Part shown: positions 1-6,887 of the stretch, piece by piece
How positions within the stretch are numbered: position 1 is the stretch's first letter
How the letters are laid out: each line of letters begins with the position of its first letter
NCBI GenBank assembly: GCA_964517215.1
Contig: CAZFBR010000113.1
Span: forward strand, 1-11,518
DNA length: 11,518 nucleotides
Direction: 5' to 3'
Source: CAZFBR01 sp035353495 [NCBI: uncultured bacterium]
Lineage (GTDB): Bacteria > DAOPZR01
Position numbers and translations under genes: made by a program
The notes under the pieces: model-generated
The model's input: the letters and a program-made list of their open reading frames with translations, nothing else
What the model was told of the DNA's origin: nothing
The model's database searches: none

Positions 1-1344
1 ATTGGTGGTGTTGGTTTGTTGTAGGATGTTGTATAGCCGCGCATGCGTATACTGCACATAGTAGACGGGATTGTCGTTGGACTGCTGCTTGGCCAGCGCC
101 AGGTCGAAATCAAGATGGCTTTCATGCTGGCGCATGAGGAAAAACCAGCGGGCCACATCGGTGGAGACCTCGTCGGTCACCTGGCGCAGGGTGACGAAGC
201 TCCCCGTGCGCTTGCCCATGCGCACCTCGTGGCCGTTATCGAGCAGCTTGACCAGCTGGTAGAGCTGGATCTCCAGTTTGCCGTCGTCGAGCCCGAGATA
301 CCTCAGCGCGGAGCGCACCCGCGCGGTATAGCCGTGATGGTCGTACCCCCAGATATCGATCATGCGGTCGAACCCGCGCGCGAATTTCTGCGCGTGGTAG
401 GCGATGTCCGCCGCGAGGTAGGTATAGCGCCCGTCCGCCCGGCGCAGGACGCGGTCCTTCTCGTCGCCGTGTGCCGACGACTTCAGCCACAGCGCGCCGT
501 CCTGCTCCGCCAGCGCGCCGGCCGCCTGCAGCTGCGCCACCACCGCCTCGACCGCGCCCGAGCGGTACAGCTCCCGCTCGCTCGACCAGACGTCAAACCC
601 GACCTGAAACCGTTCAAGATCGCCGGTGATTTCGACCAGCAGCACCCGCTTGCCGAAGTCGCCGAACGCCGTGCGCGTCGCGTCATTGTATTCCGTATAG
701 CCGTCGCCCAGCTCGCGCCGCGCGGCCGCCGCCAGTTCGACCAGATATTCGCCGTGATACCCGTTCTCCGGCAGCTCGATCGCCACGCCCTGCGCCTGCC
801 GGTAGCGCACCCACAGCGATTCCGCCAGCATGCCGAGCTGGTTGCCCGTGTCGTTGAGATAGAACTCGCGCGTCACCGACCAGCCCGTGGCCGCGAGCAG
901 GCGCGCCAGCGCATCGCCATACGCCGCGCCGCGCCCGTGCCCGATGTGCAGCGGCCCCGTCGGATTGGCGCTGACATACTCGACCATGGCCTTCCGGCCC
1001 GCACCGCCCGCACTCCGGCCGTAGGCCGCGCCCGCAGCGAGCATGCCGGCCACCAGCTGCGGCCAGGCGGCCGGCGCCAGCGCCAGGTTGATGAACCCCG
1101 GGCCGGCGATCGTCGGCGGCGCGAACCACGGGCCGCCGTCGAACGCGGCCGTGATCTTCTCCGCCAGCTCGCGCGGCTTGCACCGCGCCTGCTTCGCCTG
1201 CGCCATGGCGAGGTTCGACGCGTAATCGCCGTGCGCCGCATCGCGCGCGCGCTCGACCACCACCGCGTCCGCCGTCACCGCCAGGCCCGCGGCCTGCGCC
1301 GCCGCCGCCAGCCGTTCCCGCAATTCCTGTTTCCAGATCAGCAT
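1..1344 (-). CDS. argS: Arginyl-tRNA synthetase, class I (C-terminal part beyond the left edge)
   Basis: The enzyme charges tRNA-Arg with arginine using ATP in the cytoplasm. The reading frame is open without interruption from an ATG at 1344 to base 1, giving 448 residues. Family members are usually about 550-590 aa, so roughly the last 100-140 residues, including most of the anticodon-binding domain, lie outside the window. The class I HIGH motif is intact at residues 133-136, within NPTGPLHIGHGRG. The second signature is degenerate, MGKRTG at 376-381, where many ArgRS have MSKR; the lysine is kept. Other family stretches are IDIWGYDHHGY and SHLDFDL, followed by NPVYYVQYTHARLY near the edge. 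The start is supported by GAGGAA about 7 nt upstream. An ATG 5 nt earlier is in another frame and stops after three codons. The gene lies 13 nt after the nuclease gene and is probably the last visible member of the operon starting near 3177. Identification is secure. Confidence 0.96.
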   Translation of the reverse strand, partial: MLIWKQELRERLAAAAQAAGLAVTADAVVVERARDAAHGDYASNLAMAQAKQARCKPRELAEKITAAFDGGPWFAPPTIAGPGFINLALAPAAWPQLVAGMLAAGAAYGRSAGGAGRKAMVEYVSANPTGPLHIGHGRGAAYGDALARLLAATGWSVTREFYLNDTGNQLGMLAESLWVRYRQAQGVAIELPENGYHGEYLVELAAAARRELGDGYTEYNDATRTAFGDFGKRVLLVEITGDLERFQVGFDVWSSERELYRSGAVEAVVAQLQAAGALAEQDGALWLKSSAHGDEKDRVLRRADGRYTYLAADIAYHAQKFARGFDRMIDIWGYDHHGYTARVRSALRYLGLDDGKLEIQLYQLVKLLDNGHEVRMGKRTGSFVTLRQVTDEVSTDVARWFFLMRQHESHLDFDLALAKQQSNDNPVYYVQYTHARLYNILQQTNTTN

Positions 1345-1357
1345 GTCATTTCCTCGC

Positions 1358-2191
1358 CTACGTCCGCGCAATTACCGGGACGCTTTTCTCCGTGGCGGGC
1401 CGGGGCGCGCCTGACGATGCCGCCACCGCCGCCGGCACCGCCGTCAGCCACCCGCTGATCCGGTCCTGTTCGGCAATAACCACGCGCGGCAATCCCGGCA
1501 CCTGCCGGAGCCGCGCCAGGGCATGCCCGGCCGTATTATGGTCGCCCGACAGGTGCGCCAGCAGCACCGCCTGCACCCGCGTGCCGGCCAGCGACCGCAC
1601 CAGCTGCGCGGCGTCGTGATTGCCGAGATGCCCGCGATTGCCCAGCACCCGCTGCTTGTTGGGCCACGGGCGGTCGGAGGCATAGACCAGTTCCTGCTCG
1701 TAATTCGCCTCCAGCACCAGCAGGTCGCTTTCCCGCGCGCAGCGGGCAAGAAACTGGTTCATCACCCCGATGTCCGTCATGACCGTGGCGCGGCATTCAC
1801 CGTCGCTGACGGAAAACCCGAGCGGATTGACCGCATCATGCGGCAGCGGAAACGAATTGACCGCAAATTCGCCGATGGTGAACTGCGGCGACTCCAGCCG
1901 GCGCAGGTCGGGAAGCTCGCCAAGCTTTTCCTGCGCTGCCGCGTAGGTCAGCGGATCGATATGGACCGGGATGCGGTACCGCCGGGCCAGGATGCCCACC
2001 GCGGCGGTGTGATCGCCGTGCTCGTGGGTGACGAGAATGGCATCGACCCGCGCAAGGTCGATCCCCGCCTGCGCCGCGCGCGCGGCCAGCTCCTTCCCCG
2101 TCAGCCCGGCATCGATCAGCACCGTGGTCGTGGCGCCGGCAATGAGGATGGCGTTGCCCGCGCTGCCGCTGGCCAGCGAACAGAGTCGCAT
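1358..2191 (-). CDS. yycJ: YycJ/WalJ-like metallo-beta-lactamase-fold hydrolase (probable DNA exonuclease)
   Basis: This 277-aa cytoplasmic protein belongs to the metallo-beta-lactamase superfamily, COG1235/YycJ type. The N-terminus MRLCSLASGSAGNA is typical of YycJ. The zinc-binding motif THEHGDH is at residues 55-61, with further likely ligands at H118 (PLPHD), D140 (TDIG) and H213 (AHLSGDHN). The stretch PWPNKQRVLGNRGHLGN (about 175-191) also matches this subfamily. A Bacillus homologue has been reported to act as a 5'-3' exonuclease linked to mismatch repair; applying that here is inference. The ATG at 2191 is chosen because the family N-terminus begins there. The frame stays open upstream to 2365, but that part is the shadow of the preceding gene. 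The gap to the preceding gene is 8 nt and no strong ribosome-binding site is visible, so translational coupling is likely. The tail after about residue 250 is Ala/Pro-rich and looks non-conserved. Confidence 0.88.
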   Translation of the reverse strand: MRLCSLASGSAGNAILIAGATTTVLIDAGLTGKELAARAAQAGIDLARVDAILVTHEHGDHTAAVGILARRYRIPVHIDPLTYAAAQEKLGELPDLRRLESPQFTIGEFAVNSFPLPHDAVNPLGFSVSDGECRATVMTDIGVMNQFLARCARESDLLVLEANYEQELVYASDRPWPNKQRVLGNRGHLGNHDAAQLVRSLAGTRVQAVLLAHLSGDHNTAGHALARLRQVPGLPRVVIAEQDRISGWLTAVPAAVAASSGAPRPATEKSVPVIART

Positions 2192-2199
2192 GCTGCCGC

Positions 2200-3177
2200 C
2201 TATTCCGCCCGCGGCAGGGTGGGCTTGAGCACGGCCAGGATGCGCTGCCAGCGCTCGAGCCGCGGCGCCATTTCGTATTCGAGCAGATCGGCCAAAAGCA
2301 CATAATCGCGGTTGCCGAACGTGTCCACAATCGATTTGAGATTCTCGAGGAAATCCTGCACCCATTGCGCCAGCGACTTGTCCTCGAACACCGTGGTGGT
2401 GAAGTCCGTCTCGCCGAGGCGCTGCACTTCCTGCAGCAGCGCAATGAAGGCCTGCAGTTCGCTCACCGCCTCCTGGAAAACCTGCAGGCCCTTGATCTCC
2501 TCGCCCGTCTGCAGGTGGACCGCCGTCTGCCTGAACGCCCCCGCCAGTTGCGGCAGCTGCTGCGAGAACTTTTCGAACTCCTCATGCAGCCGGCGCCGGC
2601 GCAAGGTGCCGGCGTTGCCCGCCAGGGTCAGCGCCGCATGCTGCTGGCGCAGGCGCGGCAGCAGAGGCCGCACCTGGTCGCGCAGGACCTGCGCCGCCGC
2701 CGCATCGTCCGCCGCGCCGCGCAGCATGGCCGTCACCGCGGCCACCTCCGCGCCGAGCGCCGGCAGTTCGTTGCCCGGCACGCTGAGCAGGGCGGCACTG
2801 GTGCTCATCGCCCGGCATACCCAGTCGAGCCCCTCCGCCACATCCTTGCGCACGAGCCCGGTTTCGATCGCCTGCTGCTCCGCGGCAAACCCGCCGATTT
2901 CATTCACCGCCCGTTCGAGCTTGTCGAAATACTCGCTCACCCCGCGCAGCGTCGCCTGCACCAGTTCGTTGACGTTTTCCATCTCGACCCGCACTTCACC
3001 GATCGCCGCAACCGGCCGCGTCAGCGCCGCCGGGGTGGCATCACCATCCACGGCAAACGACACCATGACCCGCTCGTGTTTGGCCAGTTCGGCATTGAGC
3101 GCGCGCTGCACCTCACCCGCCGTTTTTTCGCCATTCAGGGTAAAATCTATCTTATTGCCGTTGATATAGATATCCAC
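2200..3177 (-). CDS. Uncharacterised 325-aa protein, beta-rich N-terminus and long helical body
   Basis: I do not recognise an assigned function. The first 65 residues or so look beta-rich. They start MDIYINGNKIDFTLNGEKTA, continue with a helix and another strand (VMVSFAVDGD), and resemble a small beta-grasp-like fold. The rest appears almost wholly alpha-helical, with heptad-like stretches around residues 70-120, 160-185, 195-250 and 265-325. There is no signal peptide, membrane segment or obvious catalytic motif. The C-terminus carries a distinctive acidic/aromatic segment, NRDYVLLADLLEYEMAPRL (289-307), that looks conserved. I associate similar architecture with hypothetical proteins of Treponema-like spirochaetes, but this is memory and unverified. 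The start is GTG at 3177, supported by the purine-rich GGGAGGGGAG a few bases upstream and by a promoter at 3200-3229. It is the first gene of the operon with yycJ and argS. A structural or scaffold role is possible; function is unknown. Confidence 0.85.
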   Translation of the reverse strand: MDIYINGNKIDFTLNGEKTAGEVQRALNAELAKHERVMVSFAVDGDATPAALTRPVAAIGEVRVEMENVNELVQATLRGVSEYFDKLERAVNEIGGFAAEQQAIETGLVRKDVAEGLDWVCRAMSTSAALLSVPGNELPALGAEVAAVTAMLRGAADDAAAAQVLRDQVRPLLPRLRQQHAALTLAGNAGTLRRRRLHEEFEKFSQQLPQLAGAFRQTAVHLQTGEEIKGLQVFQEAVSELQAFIALLQEVQRLGETDFTTTVFEDKSLAQWVQDFLENLKSIVDTFGNRDYVLLADLLEYEMAPRLERWQRILAVLKPTLPRAE

Positions 3178-3199
3178 AAGTTCTCCCCTCCCGGTTCCC

Positions 3200-3229
3200 A
3201 GCGTAGCAAACCCTGCCGCCCGCTGTCAA
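3200..3229 (-). promoter_or_regulatory. Probable sigma70-type promoter for the 3177-1 operon
   Basis: Read on the minus strand, a consensus -35 box TTGACA (3229-3224) is followed by an 18-bp spacer and a -10-like TACGCT (3205-3200, 3 of 6 matches). The expected transcription start is near 3193. That leaves a short leader of about 15 nt containing the ribosome-binding site before the GTG at 3177. It drives the uncharacterised gene, yycJ and argS. Confidence 0.6.
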
Positions 3230-3231
3230 TA

Positions 3232-3255
3232 CCCGCCCGCAGTTTTCCGGGCGGG
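3232..3255 (-). terminator. Perfect 8-bp GC hairpin, terminator-like, ending the upstream operon
   Basis: On the minus strand CCCGCCCG is followed by an 8-nt loop (GAAAACTG) and CGGGCGGG, a perfect 8-bp GC-only stem. The sequence after it is TATTGACA, so there is no true U-tract and the hairpin abuts the next -35 box with only 2 nt between. It lies about 175 nt after the NUDIX stop. It could be a weak or factor-assisted terminator, or a barrier that insulates the downstream promoter. Confidence 0.5.
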
Positions 3256-3430
3256 GCAGGTTCACTTCGCGTGCGACAGCGCAAGCAGCGCCCGCGCCGC
3301 AGGACACAACGTGCCCGCGATACCACACATGGCACCCGTACCGCACGCTGCTGATTGACTGCCGCGGGAACGCCGCCGGATCCGTGCCGCCCCGAAACTG
3401 CTGCCCGTCATCGGCCCGGCATGCCGCGGA

Positions 3431-3874
3431 TTACGGGCGGGCAATAAGGGCGGGGAGCCGACCGTTGCGCCAGGCGCGGTAGTCGGCCAGCAGGCGGTCG
3501 TGGTCAAAGGCCAGCGCCGGCAGTTCGTCGAGCGCGCAGATCGCCGCCTGCCGGGCGTCGTCCATGCCGCGCGGCTGGCCGGCAGTCGGCGCCGCAATTA
3601 ACACCACACTGATCGAATGACCGCGCGGGTCGCGGCCCGGTGCGGAATAGGTCGCGAGCTGGCCGAGCAGCGTGACCGCAAGGCCGGTCTCTTCGCCCGC
3701 CTCGCGCACGGCCGCCTGCTCGCAGCTTTCACCGGCATCAACGAAACCGCCCGGCAGCGCCCAGCCCGGCGGCGGGTTCCGGCGCTCGATCAGCACCACC
3801 CCGTCGCGCCCGTCGGCAGTGCGGGCGGGGATGATAATGTCGACCGCCACCGGCGGCGTTACCGGCGCGGGCAT
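3431..3874 (-). CDS. NUDIX hydrolase, ADP-ribose pyrophosphatase-like
   Basis: This 147-aa cytoplasmic protein carries a complete Nudix box: G43, E49, then REAGEETGL at residues 57-65, fitting Gx5Ex7REUxEExGU exactly. Such enzymes split nucleoside diphosphates linked to another moiety using Mg2+. Features around the box suggest the ADP-ribose pyrophosphatase-like branch (COG1051). These are ERRNPPPGWALPGGFVDAGE before it and YSAPGRDPRGHSISV (76-90) after it, where a downstream proline is typical. Substrate assignment remains inference; NADH, sugar nucleotides or damaged nucleotides are alternatives. The ATG at 3874 is chosen because the protein starts cleanly there and lies 1 nt after the phosphoesterase stop. 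The frame open further upstream is a shadow. It is the last gene of the long cluster that starts at rpsF, and with the adjacent phosphoesterase it forms a small phosphohydrolase pair. Confidence 0.9.
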   Translation of the reverse strand: MPAPVTPPVAVDIIIPARTADGRDGVVLIERRNPPPGWALPGGFVDAGESCEQAAVREAGEETGLAVTLLGQLATYSAPGRDPRGHSISVVLIAAPTAGQPRGMDDARQAAICALDELPALAFDHDRLLADYRAWRNGRLPALIARP

Positions 3875-3875
3875 C

Positions 3876-4640
3876 TCAGCGGCCCTGCGCCAGGCGTTCG
3901 CTGAGAAAGGCCGGCAGGCCGGCCGCGGCCATCTGGCCCTGCGTCGCCGCAATGTCGTACGGCACGCGTTCCCAACGGCAGCGGCGGTTGGCGATATCCC
4001 AGACGACAAACGCGGCCCGCGGGTCATGATCGCGCGGCTGGCCGACGCTCCCGGGGTTCAGCAGCACCGGCCGGTCGGGAATGACGTACCAGTCGTCCAC
4101 CGGCACCTCTGACGCCGCCGCGTCGCCCGGCGTCCCGTCCGCAGCCGGCTGCCAGATCAGCGGCCGGTGGGTATGACCAAAGAAGGCATAGCGGCCCGCC
4201 GTCAGCAGGGCGAGCGATTGCGCGGCGGCAGCCGGCGTGGTGAGGTAGGTCACGTAATCGTCCACCAGATTGCCGTGAACCAGCAGCGCATTGCCCGTCG
4301 GCGTCGGCACTTCGCGCCGCGTGGGCAGCGCCGCGAGCAGCGCCTGTTCCTCCGCGGTCATGACCGTGCGGGTCCAGGCAATGGCTTTTTGGGCCGGCGG
4401 ACTGAAGTCGTCGGCCGGACGCAGGCCGCAGGCGACCACATCATGGTTGCCCAGCACGCTGGCGCAGTTCCGCCGGCGCAGCTCGCGCACGCACCAGCCG
4501 GGATCGGGCCCGTACCCGACGATGTCGCCCAGGCAATAGAGCGGCCCGTACCCGCCCGCATCAACGGCGCGCAGCACCGCCGCCAGCGCCGCCTGGTTGC
4601 CATGCACATCGGCAAGCACCGCCGCGCAGGTGGTCATCAT
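3876..4640 (-). CDS. Calcineurin-like metallophosphoesterase
   Basis: This 254-aa cytoplasmic enzyme of the calcineurin-like fold probably uses two divalent metals to hydrolyse phosphoesters. The expected motif order is complete: DVHGN (11-15), GDIVGYGPDP (38-47), GNHD (64-67), VHGN (121-124) and GHTH (155-158), followed by NPGSVGQPR (195-203). The GDxVGYGPDP form marks the group of roughly 240-250-aa bacterial phosphoesterases (Metallophos_2 type), longer than the YfcE phosphodiesterases of about 180 aa. The natural substrate is not deducible. The start is ambiguous: in-frame GTG (4643), ATG (4640) and ATG (4637) follow one another. I chose 4640 because its A is also the last base of the mlaE stop (TGATG). 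No clear ribosome-binding site is visible, which suggests coupling to mlaE. The NUDIX gene follows after 1 nt. Confidence 0.9.
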   Translation of the reverse strand: MMTTCAAVLADVHGNQAALAAVLRAVDAGGYGPLYCLGDIVGYGPDPGWCVRELRRRNCASVLGNHDVVACGLRPADDFSPPAQKAIAWTRTVMTAEEQALLAALPTRREVPTPTGNALLVHGNLVDDYVTYLTTPAAAAQSLALLTAGRYAFFGHTHRPLIWQPAADGTPGDAAASEVPVDDWYVIPDRPVLLNPGSVGQPRDHDPRAAFVVWDIANRRCRWERVPYDIAATQGQMAAAGLPAFLSERLAQGR

Positions 4641-5437
4641 CACATGATGTAGAGGACGGCGGTCAGGAAATAATTGGCCACGAGAATGAGAATGCAGGCG
4701 AGCACGACGGCGAAGGTGGTCGCTTTGCCGACCCCCTCCGCGCCGCCGCGGCAGTTCAAACCGGCATAGCAGCCCGACAGGGCGATAATGGCGCCGAAGA
4801 CCGCGGATTTGAGCAGGCCGTTGAGGATGTCCGTCGACTCGACGATTTTGGTGGTGGCGGTATAGTACAGGTCGGCATTGATCCCCAGCAGATGCACGCT
4901 GATCGCATAGCCGCCCAAACACCCCACCACCATGGTGAACACCGTCAGCACCGGCAGCATGACCGCCAGCGCCAGCGTGCGCGGCAGGACGAGATACTTG
5001 ACCGGGTCGGTGCCCATGGTGCGCAGCGCATCGATCTGCTCGGTCACCGCCATGGTCCCCAGCGAGGCGGCAATCCCCGCGCCGACGCGCCCCGCCACCA
5101 TGAGCCCGGTCATGACCGGGCCCAGTTCGCGGGCCATGGAGAGGCCGACGATGCCGCCCACATACATCTCCGCGCCGAATTTTTTGAGCTGATAGGCGGT
5201 CTGCAGGGCGAGCACCATGCCGGTGAAGACCGCCGTCAGCAGGGTGATGGGGAGCGACTGCACCCCGGACGCATGCATCTGGCGCACCACCTCGCGCCAG
5301 CGCCGCGGGCGCACCGCCAGCGCGCACACGGTATCGCGCAGCAGCAGCATATACGCGCCCGTTTCCGCCACAAAACTGCGCGCCGGCCGGGGCAGGCGCA
5401 GCGCCAGTGCGGTCAGCGGGCCGGCAGCGTGGGTCAT
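4640..5437 (-). CDS. mlaE: MlaE-family lipid-transport ABC permease
   Basis: This 265-aa inner-membrane protein is of the MlaE/YrbE (DUF140) permease family. With an MlaF ATPase and an MCE-domain MlaD, such proteins move phospholipids or other lipids between the inner and outer membranes. An amphipathic N-terminal segment (about 1-50) is followed by roughly five hydrophobic segments. The family core begins ELGPVMTGLMVAGRVGAG and continues through GTMAVTEQIDALRTMGTDPV and YLVLPR. The length is normal and there is no N-terminal STAS extension. The start ATG (5437) overlaps the dnaB stop by 4 nt (ATGA). The longer frame open upstream is a dnaB shadow. The gene ends with three in-frame TGA triplets (4642-4634). 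No mlaF, mlaD or mlaC lies beside it in this window, which is unusual because these are usually clustered; partners are presumably encoded elsewhere. Confidence 0.94.
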   Translation of the reverse strand: MTHAAGPLTALALRLPRPARSFVAETGAYMLLLRDTVCALAVRPRRWREVVRQMHASGVQSLPITLLTAVFTGMVLALQTAYQLKKFGAEMYVGGIVGLSMARELGPVMTGLMVAGRVGAGIAASLGTMAVTEQIDALRTMGTDPVKYLVLPRTLALAVMLPVLTVFTMVVGCLGGYAISVHLLGINADLYYTATTKIVESTDILNGLLKSAVFGAIIALSGCYAGLNCRGGAEGVGKATTFAVVLACILILVANYFLTAVLYIM

Positions 5438-6885
5438 CCCGGCACGTACTCCGCTTCCGGACCCGGCTGCTCGTCCGGATTCTCCTGCGTCTCGAAGCGG
5501 GTGTAATCGCCGTAGAAGGTCAGCCGGCCGTTGATCCCCGCCACGCCGTTGCGCTGCTTGGCGATAATGAGCTCGGCGGTGTTCAGCGCCTCCGGCGGCA
5601 CCGGCTTGTTGAGCCGCTTGAGGTAGTATTCCTCGCGGTAGAGCATGAGCACCACGTCGGCGTCCTGCTCGAGGGCGCCCGATTCGCGCAGATCCGACAG
5701 CCCCGGCCGCTTGTCCTCGCGATGCTCGACCTGGCGGCTGAGCTGTGACAGCGCCAGCACCGGCACGTCGAGATCGCGGGCCAGGCCCTTGAGCTGGCGC
5801 GAGATGGCGGCGATCTCCTGCTGCCGGTTCTCCGGCCCGCCGCGCCGCCCGCCTGTGTCCGCCTGCATCTGCTGCAGGTAATCGATGACGATCAGCCCCA
5901 GCTTCTTCTTTTCCGTTTTCAGCCGGCGCGCCTGCGCGGTGATCTCGAGCGGCGTGATCGCCGACGAATCGTTGATCTGCAGCTCGCACTGCGTCAGCAG
6001 GCTGGCCGCATCGGTGATGCGCACGAAGGCGTTGCTGTCGGTGATCCCGCGGTTGAATTCGTTCCAGTTGATGCGCGCCTCGCTGCAGATGACGCGCTGC
6101 AGCAGCGACTCCGCGGACATTTCCAGCGAAAAGATCAGCACCGGCAGGCCGTCATGCCCGGCATTGAGCTCCTGGTTCTGCTCGTCGCGGTTGAAGGCGA
6201 TGCGCGTGGCGATATTGAGCGCCAGCGCGGTCTTGCCCATCGACGGCCGCGCGGCAAGGATGAGCAGGTCGCCCCCCTTGAGCCCGCCGGTGTGGTGGTC
6301 AAGCCAGCGGAAGCCGGTGCGCAGCCCGCGCCAGCCACCCTTCTGCTTGTGGATGGACTCCATCTCGTCGACGACGCGGTGGACCAGGGTCTTGGCGGGG
6401 ACCAGTTTCGCCCCGTCCTCCGCCGCCGCGAGCTCGCAGATCTGCTTCTGCGCCGCGTTCATCAGGTTCTGCGGCGGTTCGCTGTCGCGGAACCCGCCGG
6501 CCGTCAGGTCGGTCCCCACCTGGATCAGCTGGCGCAGCAGGTACTTTTCGCGCACGATGCGCGCGTATTCCTCGACGTTGAGCGACGCCGGCACGGTGTT
6601 CATCAGCTGGGTGAGGTAGAGGGTGCCGCCGACCGCCTCGAGCTGCTTGCGCTGGCGCAGGGCGTCCGCCGCGGTGGTCAGGTCGATCCCCTTGCGTTCG
6701 CGGAACATGTCCTGCAGCGTGGCGAACACCAGCCGGTGGCGGTCGTCGTAAAAGAATTCCGCCGCGGGGATGGACTCGATCGCCGCGGGAACGCAGCGCG
6801 CCGACTTGAGCATCGCCCCGAGCAGGTTCTGCTCGGCCTCGATATTGCGCGGGGGGAGCGCCACCCGCCCCAGGTCGCCGGACAT
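5434..6885 (-). CDS. dnaB: Replicative DNA helicase DnaB
   Basis: This 483-aa RecA-fold hexameric helicase unwinds DNA ahead of the replisome and is loaded at the origin. The N-terminal domain (about 8-110) begins LPPRNIEAEQNLLGAML, which is typical of the family. The C-terminal ATPase domain has Walker A RPSMGKTA (213-220), the catalytic-glutamate segment FSLEMS (252-257) and Walker B LIVIDYLQQM (331-340). It also has SQLSRQVEHR (380-389) and DLRESGALEQDAD (398-410) with the probable arginine finger. There is no intein. A slightly expanded stretch at about 231-248 precedes FSLEM. The ATG at 6885 lies 2 nt after the rplI stop, with GGAG about 12 nt upstream. The stop overlaps mlaE by 4 nt. 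The rplI-dnaB order is widely conserved in bacteria, which supports the call. Confidence 0.97.
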   Translation of the reverse strand: MSGDLGRVALPPRNIEAEQNLLGAMLKSARCVPAAIESIPAAEFFYDDRHRLVFATLQDMFRERKGIDLTTAADALRQRKQLEAVGGTLYLTQLMNTVPASLNVEEYARIVREKYLLRQLIQVGTDLTAGGFRDSEPPQNLMNAAQKQICELAAAEDGAKLVPAKTLVHRVVDEMESIHKQKGGWRGLRTGFRWLDHHTGGLKGGDLLILAARPSMGKTALALNIATRIAFNRDEQNQELNAGHDGLPVLIFSLEMSAESLLQRVICSEARINWNEFNRGITDSNAFVRITDAASLLTQCELQINDSSAITPLEITAQARRLKTEKKKLGLIVIDYLQQMQADTGGRRGGPENRQQEIAAISRQLKGLARDLDVPVLALSQLSRQVEHREDKRPGLSDLRESGALEQDADVVLMLYREEYYLKRLNKPVPPEALNTAELIIAKQRNGVAGINGRLTFYGDYTRFETQENPDEQPGPEAEYVPG

Positions 6886-6887
6886 GC

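Larger units (their letters stand above)
3178..3430. other. Intergenic region between two operons
   Basis: This 253-nt gap separates the NUDIX stop from the GTG start of the next operon. Its minus-strand 3' third holds a hairpin and a promoter, listed separately. The remainder, about 3257-3430, holds no gene I can support. A 22-codon frame at 3262-3330 begins with MCGIAG but lacks a ribosome-binding site. Two CCGCGG palindromes (about 3360 and 3425) could pair, but I see no recognisable RNA family. Confidence 0.6.

Noticed and set aside
43-1458. A 471-codon open frame on the plus strand opposite argS
   Set aside because: It lies wholly antisense to argS, whose HIGH motif and continuous family similarity are clear. 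The plus-strand protein is Arg/Ala/Pro-rich low complexity, a typical shadow in GC-rich DNA.
2365-3354. A 329-codon plus-strand frame opposite the uncharacterised gene
   Set aside because: The minus-strand frame has a good ribosome-binding site and promoter, balanced composition and a fold-like pattern. The plus frame is Arg-rich and runs through the promoter, so it is read as a shadow.
3257-3430. A possible small RNA or tRNA in the 253-nt gap
   Set aside because: I could not draw a cloverleaf or any known RNA fold. Only scattered GC-rich palindromes are present, as expected by composition.
3876-5327. An extended 483-codon version of the phosphoesterase starting inside mlaE
   Set aside because: The first part reads as Gly/Ala/Arg-rich shadow of mlaE. 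The calcineurin-like fold begins at the ATG near 4640, right at the mlaE stop.
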